From: Paragonimus westermani
Taxonomy: Eukaryota; Platyhelminthes; Trematoda; Plagiorchiida; Troglotrematidae
Assembly: GCA_008508345.1 (NCBI GenBank)
Contig: QNGE01000115.1
Span: 40,953 to 104,952 of the forward strand
Direction of reading: 5' to 3'
DNA: 64,000 nucleotides
Shown: piece after piece, positions 54,111 through 64,000 of the stretch
How positions within the stretch are numbered: the stretch's first letter is position 1
How the letters are laid out: every line of letters begins with the position of its first letter
Program-made: the position numbers and the translations under genes
The notes under the pieces: generated by a model
Seen by the model: only the letters and a program-made list of their open reading frames with translations
Databases searched by the model: none
What the model was told of the DNA's origin: nothing

Positions 54111-56970
54111 GCACCCATCGTACGTTTGCGCGGTACGATTGTGACATACTCAGCAAAAGCAAGTTCAGTTTGTTCTAATTGGCACCTATTCCAGGCTGAA
54201 CATTTCAGTCTAATCTAACCATATTTATGGAAGTATATTGTCTCGTTTAGTTTAGTTAGCTGAAATCACTTATCCCATGATCAGTACGACCAAGTGTAGC
54301 TGTGCTATGTGGATAGTTTGTCATGCCAACCTCGTTGGTAAAAGTGTAATTAAAACAAGACGGCGCTTGGCCAACAACGACATCTTCTGGTCCTGGATAT
54401 GTTGAACTAGTTCAGCTTTCATCAGGGTTTGATTAGTACGAAAGTGCTCATGAATGCAATTCAATATTCTGTAACTTTCTTTTCCCAGATGTAGCTTTTT
54501 AGTGCCTATCAGCTTGGGATAAACCATCGTCATGGCAGACTTGATCAACACTGTGTTTCGGTTCCCAGATAGTACTTTCCATCAGCTGCTCAAACAGCTG
54601 TTAGTAGTCAACCGGTATCCGTCCTGGTGCTATGTAGCACACTGAGATGGTCGAGTTCAACGATGTGGCCTATACCAGAAATACGCTCAAACATTGGTTG
54701 TAATTGATTTAACAACAGTCACTGTATATCTGTCATTTTTAATACTGCTGGAATTGTCTACCTCCGAATGCTTTGCAACTGGATATTAGTATCGCTTGTG
54801 GTCCTTGTCACATCGCACCGATGTACCATTCGGTGCCTAGTATCTACTACTGCGAAACGAACGAGTTTGGCTCGGTTTTTGACCGTTGATTACCTATCGA
54901 TCTGGATCGTCTATCAGATGTCTACCGTTTTCGGACCATCAGTCATGCTCTGTGGCGAACAAGTACATGTTAGCAACATACACGCAAATCAAGTACAGAC
55001 TGGCAGCAGTCTATCAGTATGCTCTTCCAAACCTCGCCTTCCAATCACGTGCAGATTGTATCAGATGCCTGTCAAGGCGTCAAACGAACCGTTGATTGTT
55101 TTTGGTCAGACGGCAGCCACCAACTCTGATACTCACTGTCTCTCTCTCTCGCGCGCGCGCGCGCGCGGGAAAACGACTTGCTTTGAGTCCTGTGCTGATT
55201 GGAGTGGGGGAAAGTTGGCTGTAATGGGAACAGTTTGTGACGACAATCTAGTATGGTGATTCAACCTGAATATTTCAGGTTGCCGAATAAAAACCGCCAT
55301 CCCTAGAATAATCAAAGAAGAGTGTCATGCACCAGGTGAATATCACGGAGGTACTTCGTTTTTCACAAAAAACAGTTTCGTTGTCGAATTTATCGTCAAA
55401 ACGTTGAGATCGTTACTCAAAAACAGCGGAGATTTCCAGAGTGAATAAATAATTATAAGTAAATGCACAATCACACAAGGCTAAAAACCCTCGAAATGTT
55501 AAAATTTTGCAAACAGCACATCTACGTCAGCAGAGTATTGGATCGGGTTGTCCATTTCGAGGTATTGCACAATTCCACCGTCAGGATGACTTCAGTATGT
55601 GCCGATCACATGATTCAGTAATCGTGTTCCGAGAGCTACGCCGAATCGTAAAACCACCGGGATAGTAGTCACATTGTGTATCGTTCGTGTGGTCGAAATT
55701 AACTCAAATAGACTGAACGGCTCAGTTATCCGTATCCATGTTTGAGCAACTGATATTCGGCCATAACTTCGTAACCTTGTTCTGCGGTACTATTAAGAAG
55801 TGGGAAAATCTGAACGATGTAGGCGGTGAACCACAGACACTGATGGTAAGCATAGAGGCCACATAAGTGCAAACCGAACGGTTTGAAAAGCATCGTGTTA
55901 CACATGGACTCGTTGAAGTGGACATCTGAAAAGGACTAGTGGTGAGGGGAACCAACTTTTTAAAACCTGGAAACAGACCACTGACTCCAAACCGACGCCA
56001 TACGAGGTATGCATAACACAATATTCAAGTGACCATCAAACATTCTAACCTTGACGTTAGTTCCTAAGGCGAATCATGAAATGTATCCGACATATCCACA
56101 TGTAGAGTTGGGTTACTCACATTGAATAATGAATCTTCATCTTCAGACCTAGGGATGTGGATACCAGTCATCCGAAATGAAACATGCGTACCTCGTTGCA
56201 GGTGTTAAGGCTTCTTCATATGTCCTAGGATTAACCGCGTTGTCCTGACGCATGGAACATCGGCGTACTGCTTTCGCGTCGCCAGAATGGTCGTTTACTC
56301 ATGACCAACGATGTTAGTTCGCTAATGCGCCCTGTAATTACTTTGTCTTGACCATAGACGTCATCAATGGTGTCTGCTCGTTCTCTACCCTTGTGGGTTA
56401 TTCTGAGAATATTGATTTACGCACACATGATCACTCGTGTAGCCATTGCGGGACACAACGACAAGACACCCAAGTCACTCCTGCACTCAAATCCGAATGG
56501 CGGCCGTGACCAAAATATTGGGAATGCGCGATAGGTTTCGCCAAAACAGACCAATCGATCCTATGCTCTACGATTACGCACCGGAAGTTTTAGTTTTCGC
56601 AACTGGCACTATCTTTTTTCGGAAGAAGAGCTTGGCTGGTCTCCTTGACATGATAACAGAAATATCACATTTAGTAGAACACGTGATCCGTGTCCATCGA
56701 GGGATTGTAGCCTGTCAAACCGGTCAAGGAATCACAACGTTGAATACGCAAGTCCAGAACCGTGGTTGGAGGTTAGGTTTTGTGGGTCGTCTCACCAATG
56801 ACAAACACAGTGGCGGTTGATCGTTGCTTGGCGTGATCGTTACAGCCATGAATAGGACAGGACGGGATATTTTAATGTTTGCTTGAGTTACTGGGCTCAC
56901 AATTTAGAAAATTTTCAACAACCACCGGTTATAAGATCATCGATAAGATCAGCTTTAGCAAATAACACTG
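54111..56970. other. No gene called
   Basis: Two frames of 163 and 124 codons (54768-55259 and 56446-56820, plus) show no recognisable domain; the first runs through a dinucleotide repeat and the second lacks an ATG at its start. No splice-supported model. Confidence 0.45.
55139..55168 (+). repeat. TC then GC dinucleotide tract
   Basis: Six TC units followed directly by about eight GC units. The alternating GC part is Z-DNA-prone and rare in an AT-rich genome. Confidence 0.95.
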
Positions 56971-56974
56971 ACAT

Positions 56975-57195
56975 TTAACTGAGGCACTCGTATTCAGAGG
57001 CATCTCAGACGGTCCTTTCGGAAGGAAGCACCAGACTTGGGTTTTCTTCTGGTTGAAACTCGTCAGCAATGTGTTTTCTTGTCATCCGCCAGAGTTAAAC
57101 TGAGTCGCGTTCTCGATACAACCCTGATGGTTACTACATAGCTGACCTCACACAAGGGACGGCCGCATCGCAAAATCAAACGATCAGCCATGTTG
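56975..57195 (-). mobile_element. Hammerhead SINE, decayed
   Basis: On the minus strand TGTGAGGTCAGCTATGTAGT (head start), GTTTAACTCTGGCGGATGAC (B-box region and junction), the hammerhead remnant, and CTTCCTTCCGAAAGGACCGT (body) align in order with the copy at 40140-40390. A- and B-boxes are worn. Confidence 0.7.
57028..57073 (-). ncRNA. Hammerhead ribozyme, type I, degenerate
   Basis: CTGACGA is intact, GAAA is followed by ACCCAAGTC instead of CTCGAGTC, and the GTC triplet and TGGTGC are kept. Stem I relies on G-U pairs and stem II is disrupted. Probably inactive. Confidence 0.6.
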
Positions 57196-59740
57196 CGTGA
57201 GTAATGCTTACTGATTGTTAAAAGCTGTTCTGAACTTACGTATCAACGATGGGCCTAGATGCATACATATCCATTTCTACGATCAAATAACCCGTATCAA
57301 GACTTCCACACCATAGTTACCTTTTCGCAATGCGCTGCTGTTACGGTAGTTCGCGAACCATGGGGTCGTGAATGTGACACCACAGCAAACAAATCAAGGT
57401 GAATCAGAACTTTTGCCACGTGATTTCATCACATGCCCCCAGAAGTAAATCACTCAACCCATTGAAAAAACAGGTGCAGACAGCTGGGAAAGTCACCTTC
57501 TCAGGAAGAGGGTGTGCAGGGCATAACTTACAACAGTGGGGTTTATGGACAAAACTCGATTTTAGTGGTTGGCTGACTGCAACGACGACCTAAAGAAAAC
57601 ATTCCGCCCAAACGTAAGTTGCTAGGATTCAGACGCTGGACTCATCGGTTGCCCAAATATGCCAAAAACATCTGCCGAAGAAAAAGAGCAAAAGAAAACA
57701 GCCAGCTAGATTCCATCGAACCCGTAACTAGGGGAACCAAAATACCCAGACAACAAAACATGAGAAAAAAAGGCTTCATACCTAATCGATGTCGACATCG
57801 GAATTTGCTGCTTACAATTTAGTACGCAATTTGGGTAGGATCAAGATACGCCGCAACAAAGTCAACCATCCCATATGCTACAGGCCATCAGAACCAATAA
57901 CTGAAGTGCCTCAACGTACAGAGGATGGGAGAAGAACAGAAGCAGTCTGTTTCGTACGCAAGAGGCAAGATGTGTTTATGTACGCGACTGAGAGGAGTTA
58001 AACAACCGTGATGGTATTTTCGCAGCTGGATAGGTAACAGAATTATTAGCGGAGATGAGAAACGTGAGGATCAGAGAGGAGAGAACTATGCAACATTAGG
58101 ATAACGCTCTTCGGTGAGCTCGCGAGCGCAAGCACACACATTCAAAAATAGCCCAGGATACGAAAGATACAAGGGAGTGTGGGGAATTAGTTTAAAGTTC
58201 AATCTTTGTTGGTGCTGGCAAATGGCAATAACAACATCTTTCGTTTCGTCATCATCATTAGCGTCAACAACAAAAACAACGGCAGCAGCAACAACGATAA
58301 CAACAGTAATAATAGGGGAACAAATGAAGTGAGGAAAGTTGACTCAAACAAAATTGTCGTACGTGAACAACAGAGGGAGGGAGAGGAAAATGGCCTCCGG
58401 AGAGCTGGACAAAGAGCAGGCGAACAAAGTGCTCGATGAACCGAATAAGGAAAAATAGCAATGAGGAGAATATTGGGCAGATCCACAAAACGGGGAGAAA
58501 ATTGGAAGTATCGGTCAGAATCTGACCTTGTGGAGAGGCAGCAAGTGGATGGTCAAGAGAGTGGTAGTACGGAAAGTCGATCGAGCGGAATATGTAGCCC
58601 CAATACCAACTGCAAGCAATTCGGGTAGAAAAAAACCGGAGCCCTCAGGGAAGTCAGCAGAAAGTCACCAGAGATGTAGATGAGTTTTGAACAGGACTAT
58701 ACAAAGTGCATGAGCGACCAGTCTTAACGGGCGGCCCGATTCATGGAAAGAAAACCGCTGGGACAGTTGTTAGCCAGCTTGTATACAGGGACCGATGAGT
58801 TTAGGGTGCGAGAAGTCACATGTGTACGGTTGAATAGACGAAACATGGAAAGAATATCTGACCAGGTCAGCATGGACACACCCAAACGGAAACTGAACAA
58901 GTCGACTAGTCATAAAACGGACACGGAACAAATCACAGATACACATGACGTCAATGATTGAGAAGAGACCAATCCAAGGCAATGCAGTGAGGATCATGAC
59001 TAGACGAGAGAGAAGAAAAACGATAAAAATTTTAATGATTAGGACGGAAATCGGGCGGCAAAAAAAAAACAAGTTTTCATGAAGAACCAGGTAAAGAGAA
59101 CGGGCTGATTTGTAAGGAGAGCACCTAACTCTTCTTGCTCAACCGAACTGCGCTTTTGACAGACTAAGAGCATGTGATGTTGATGCACACGTGGAAAGCA
59201 TGTGCAACCATAGATGAATACAATCAGTTAAGCTTTACAAAGAACAGAAAGAAAATGCAAACCTAACGGTACGCACGGAAGCAACGAAATCGGAATAGGT
59301 CTGGACACAATGGAATATGTGGCTATGACACGAGGCAGGTTTGAGTTGTGGTTAGAGGAAAAGAAGATGCACAGGATACACAATAAGAGCCAAAAGCGAT
59401 GAGGCGCCAAAAATATGAGTCAACGAGTGACAAACCAATCTACCAGTCAGCAAGAAATCTAAGCTAACTGTTATGCACAATTTAATAGGGAGGAGTAACA
59501 CGAACGAGATGGAGAGTACAAGCAGGAATTCAATACGCGCATTCAAAATGTTCATGATCTTGCTGCCCTCTACCGAGTGTCCAGTCACACTGAATGGGGA
59601 AAGGTGGGAAATGCTGTTCCAAAATTCGTGATACCGATTGATGGAGGAAAGGGATTTTGAGCAACAGGAATACATCAAGGCTGCTCACAGCAACTTGGTC
59701 TGTGTGTGTGTGTTTATGTTGAGAAGGATACACCTAAACT
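57196..59740. other. No gene seen; low-complexity stretches
   Basis: Contains an AAC/AGC/AAT trinucleotide-rich stretch at about 58262-58317 and a purine-rich region from about 58350 to 59100 with many short frames. TG repeats lie at 59699-59713. No domain recognised. Confidence 0.5.
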
Positions 59741-60627
59741 TCATTTGGTAATTGAAGAGGAGGAGGAACTTGAACCGGCAATTGGGGATGGAATGAGTGC
59801 AGCCTTACTGGTTGACGGTCGCACGTTCGAAAGACCAGAGACACTATCACCGCCGCGGCATTCAGTAGCTGAATCTGTACTGGTTGCCTGACCGAAGCGA
59901 TTAGGGTCTTTCGGGACAACATCGAACGCCGATCCAGTATCCTCATCGTCTGAGGAGCGCTCCTCACAAATTGACGGTGGTCGAGGCATAGTCCGCTGTG
60001 TCAGAGACAATACATTATCGTCTTCCTCTGTAGTATAGTCGCTAACACTCAAAAGCGATTCGCTTAGTTGAGAGTTTTCTGTCTCGTTCGGGATAGGGGA
60101 AGTATAGGACCAGCACGGGCTGGAACTGGAGTCCCGGTGAGGAGGCATACGCTCATTGATCTTATCAATAGCCTTGGCCTCTTCGAAATTTTGAATTTTG
60201 TGTGGAGTCCATGAACCAGTGATTGCTGCAATCAGAAAATCAACAAATAAAACAAGAAGACATTGCAATGAAACGGGTTTCCAAACTTCACAAGCATAAT
60301 AAGGGTACAATATGTATATGCTTTAATTTTAGCTGTTACATTAGAAACGTAAAGTGTTCAGACGAAAAGAGATCATACAAGGTTGTACAACTGTCACCAA
60401 CATTATGCCCGGCCTCTTGGCATTTTCAGTCAAAGAGGAGGGGTCATCATAATCGATGTAAATCTGAAACCCAATCCCAACTAAACATACCCATAATCGA
60501 TAGGTCATCAGATTAGAACGTGAACCTCAACAGCTACACAGATGACACTTCACTGATTCAAACATGTGACCTCCGTGTTACCGATCAGAGCTCTGATCCG
60601 CTCATCCACCAGTCCTCCCAGTAGCAT
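59741..60627 (-). CDS. Two-exon gene model, Ser/acid-rich protein, unrecognised
   Basis: Exon 2 (60225-59741) follows a good acceptor (TTGATTTTCTGATTGCAG). It reads ITGSWTPHKIQNFEEAKAID and KINERMPPHRDSSSS, then a Ser-, Glu- and Asp-rich tail with DYTTEEDDNVLSL, ICEERSSDDEDTG and a final Ser run, ending in TGA at 59741. A possible exon 1 (60627-60582) has an ATG, reads MLLGGLVDERIRALI, and ends at a donor CG|GTAACA. Joining across the 356-base intron keeps frame and gives 176 residues. The start has a poor context, so exon 1 may instead be internal or wrong. The tail looks disordered and phosphorylatable. No family recognised. Of the non-transposon frames, this has the best codon and splice support. 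Confidence 0.45.
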
Positions 60628-60629
60628 TC

Positions 60630-63600
60630 GCAAAGAAAGCGATCGTAGTAATTACTGGTGGTGAGCAACACGTCGTCAGTCCAGATGAGCATAACCAACC
60701 TCAAATAAAACCAAAGAGGAAAGTTCGGATCTGATTTTTCGCGTGTCACGAAACCAAACGAACTGTTTGAACTGCTGTGACCTGAATCCATTCCAATTGT
60801 AGTTACGCTGACGCTGCCCTCTATTGAAAGGACAGGAATTGAGGCAGTTTTTAATATATGCTTATGCTTAGCTTAAACCCAGAGATACGATAGGATAGAG
60901 TTCGTCCATGTTTGAAGATAACAAACAGGGCTGAGGTCCGAATAGACAACCTATGTGTGAACAGTCGATGTCTCAATTCTTCCGGGCCTAGGTAAGTCAT
61001 AAACAACGATCGTAAGAGGCAAGATCAGTATTCCTAGATGGAGTCAAGCGGTTTGAAAATCACCTAAGAACTCTACAAATGGAACTACCGGTTTCTCATT
61101 GTAATTCAGACTTTTCTTATAATTTTTTAGATTGAGATCACCATTTACTAGCCAGCAGTCATCTGTCTAGGTATGTTCATCGGATATCCGCTGACCAATA
61201 GATTCATGCATAACGAGAGCGCTGTGTTCGTTTTGTAGTGTGGGTCAATTGGCTGAAGCACATACAAACATGTCGCATCCCGTGTACGATAGGGAGACAA
61301 GCAAATGCACAAGTTCGGTCGGCTTGTCTGCGATTAATGGGTAGTCAGAGCAACAGAATCAAGGACAAAGTGTCGGATCGGCGGCAGAACTTTCACTTAA
61401 CGAATGATCAGTGGAATAGTGTAAAGCAGATGGTTGCGGGCTGCAACTGATCAGAAAAGGCCACATTACAATGGGATACTCGTATATATAGAAATGCATC
61501 AACAATAGACGCTAGTACTTATTACACTAACTGTGTCCATCAACAACTTCCACATTTTCAGTAATCAAACTAGACTAACTTGAAACGATAGAAAGTGGGC
61601 CTGAAATAGATCAGTGTTAGAACGCGAGATGTGTTGTGCACGCACGATCCGCTTCATTCTCATCAGCTATCGCAACGAAATTGATCGAATCCACTTACAA
61701 CGAGTGAATATGCGTAACAATGGCAAAACAATAATGTTCTGAACACAGAGGCAACATCGCATCACATGACTTCCACAGTTCTGTAAATATGTGTTAGTGT
61801 AGCATGGAAACTTATGGAAATATCAGACAAAGGTTACCTAGCGATTACATACAGTGAGGGTTGCGCAGATAATGAAAAGTTTGGAAGCAAGTGTCAAACC
61901 GAACTTTCAGTCTAATGTGAGGTTGAGATACAAATGAAATGAACTGGAAAATGACCAAAACAAATTTTTAAAAATCACTAAAAAAACAAAGAGGGGAGAG
62001 GAGGACTTTTTGCTTTGTACATAAAAAAATCCAGTTCGTCTAGTGGATAATTAAAGTCAATGGCAACGCTTTATGGAATGTTCCAAACGCATTACCTTTT
62101 ATCCACTTTACTATTGATGTGTATAGTGACGACACCGCGCGCGATTTCGTTATTTACACAAAACAGTTAAACAGACAAAAATATTCTCCTCGCCTCTTGT
62201 TGTCATATCTTATAGGGGTAGGCCACATCATTGCCGCTAAGAGACGAGCAATATATCTGTATATAAGACGTTTTATATTCCACCACTGGATTTCCCAAAG
62301 ATGGTTATAACCATGACAAAAAAACAAGTGATAAACTTGTTTAAATCAGTTAAAACTTCATCGTTACGATCAAGTGCGAGCCCGATGACATCAAGTCATA
62401 CACAGAAATACACAAGCAACTCATGCGGTTGTTATGCAAAAAAAATTCTTGGATAGACCATAGTTCGGTATATAGACGAGGAAACGATAGAACAGATGAC
62501 TGAACCCAAAAGTGTTGCAACCGGAACGTAATCCCATTTGACACGGAAAACAATCACAGGGGAGTAGAATGGAAGAACTTGCTTCGTTCTTTTCACAAAA
62601 AGCGTGAGCAAACGACAGTAGGGTATCAAACACTACATGTATTGGTTATCCATTGATCACTATTTAAACTAATTCACAACAAAACCCACATTGAGACTTC
62701 TTCACGTAGTTATGACCAACAGCTGTGCACATTCAGCAGACGTGCCAGATCGCCCAGGGTCATTAAATTAATATGGATCGGGCGGTTTTTACTGGCTTAT
62801 TAAACTGCAGAGAGGATAACGAACCCTGTTGGCGTTCTTACGCGATGTGATCAACCAGCACTGCAGAGCGGAAGTAAATTCCGAAGGCTTTCGAGTTTTG
62901 AGAAAAAAAATCAAAGGAGCAAAACTGATAGAAAAGACATATACAGTCAAAAACAGCTTACGGGCTTAGTGATAAACAATTTCATAATGTCCGAAGCTAG
63001 GAAGCAGGCTGTATGAGATTGAGTATTTCACGGTTGAACATTTCCGATTGAGGACCAAACCGAAAGAAAAAGTATAGTCAATTCTCTACTAGTGAAATCA
63101 CTGTTTTCATTGAATTATCCGGCTGAACATAACAAACGACAGTAGTAATTCACAATGAAACGAGGAAAATTGTCACAATTGCGAAAGGAACTGTCCAAAA
63201 GTCACCGAACTGGATTGCTGCAACCATCGAAATATTTGTTACAAAACACTGAAACAGATGGAAAACCGTGTATGCGATCCAGTTAAAATCAACCTGGTGT
63301 CCGATATCTACTTTTGGAATTTTTCAGCTCTGAACAATCATGACTTATCACAAAAATATTCCTGAACTAATCTGAAGCGTGTAATCCGTTCATCGTTGAT
63401 ATCATCACACCCATACTCAGCAGAATGTGTTCTATTACAAAAAACAGATATACAAGTGTTCGTATGTGTGTAAGTCAAGAATAAACACAATTCCGGGTTG
63501 GACCAAGCTTATTCAGTTGATAAGTACACTTCGGACAATGTGTCCTTGAGTTAAACTTGACAAAAAGTCAACAACATCACCACCACCACCAAAGACAACA

Positions 63601-64000
63601 CGAGTGTGAATGACGTGTCCTGCAACAGTTCACCACACATTTTCAAGAGTATGCAGTCGCCGACGAAATGACCGGAACAACACAAAACAGTCCATAACTA
63701 TGTCAAATAAACAATTCACACATATAGAGAAAACCAGATGACAAAAATGCCTACATGTCAGAATTCAGTGACACCACAAAAATACAGTGATACTCGGTGA
63801 ATTCCACTTGAACCATCTGCGTTGTTCTTTGGACTTACTGGAGTTCCTAAAAAAACAGTGATAGTATGTGACCAGAACACGGCAACAAAAGCCGTAACTA
63901 AACCAGATGCACACTACCGAAACAGGTTGCAAGCTCAGTGGCAGTGAAATCGATTGCGTTAGTGACGTTTTACACATACCCGTAATCACGAAAACTACAC
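60630..64000. other. No gene seen
   Basis: AT-rich. A 70-codon frame at 61238-61450 looks protein-like (LRLMGSQSNRIKDKVSD) but lacks splice support. A short CACCAC run lies near 63578. Nothing else recognised. Confidence 0.45.

Noticed and set aside
54768..55259. 163-codon plus-strand frame with a hydrophobic start resembling a signal peptide
   Set aside because: It runs through a TC/GC dinucleotide repeat (Arg-Ala run), has no recognisable domain and no splice support.
56446..56820. 124-codon plus-strand frame
   Set aside because: Begins at TTG rather than ATG and shows no motif.

Overview
This looks like a repeat-rich, moderately AT-rich stretch of an animal nuclear genome, most likely a parasitic flatworm (digenean fluke). 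The evidence is the mix of mobile elements: many decayed Penelope-like elements (PLEs) with GIY-YIG ends, CR1-like and RTE-like LINEs, a gag-pol Gypsy element, and tRNA-headed SINEs carrying type-I hammerhead ribozymes. Hammerhead SINEs (Smα-like) are known from schistosomes and hammerheads are known in PLEs. The genus cannot be fixed from the sequence alone. There are no bacterial-style operons, rRNA genes or CRISPR arrays. Most short open frames are chance or lie inside repeats.

Layout. 1.7-3.6 kb: PLE fragments in both orientations plus one hammerhead SINE. 3.6-10.6 kb: no recognisable gene. 10.7-12.4 kb: PLE fragments again, followed by a possible unrecognised exon (12.4-12.6 kb) and the 3' end of a CR1-like LINE (13.1-13.8 kb). 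14.6-15.5 kb: a 715-base run of N flanked by oppositely oriented SINE copies. 16.1-16.6 kb: another PLE endonuclease end. 17.8-21.9 kb: one apparently intact Gypsy/Ty3 element with 168-bp LTRs. 25.5-27.6 kb: a cluster of SINE heads. 28-36 kb: almost empty, apart from one possible exon. 36.5-38.0 kb: an inverted repeat and a roughly 1-kb TA/CA-rich quasi-palindrome. 38.2-42.5 kb: a PHD-finger pseudogene abutting a PLE that is interrupted by a SINE and ends in a 481-bp inverted repeat. 46-54 kb: two identical 275-bp direct repeats, an RTE-like LINE, two fold-back structures (one with a hammerhead on each arm) and a CR1-like LINE. 57 kb: a decayed SINE. 59.7-60.6 kb: the best candidate for an ordinary host gene, a two-exon model of unknown function. 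The last 3.4 kb show nothing recognisable.

How the parts relate. The PLEs and LINEs encode reverse transcriptases but all copies are broken. The SINEs encode no protein and must borrow retrotransposition machinery. Only the Gypsy element keeps every catalytic residue I checked. The most unusual features are the repeated head-to-head PLE junctions, the hammerheads in several contexts (including a palindrome with one on each strand), the large quasi-palindrome, and the Gypsy start codon that spans the LTR/primer-binding-site junction.
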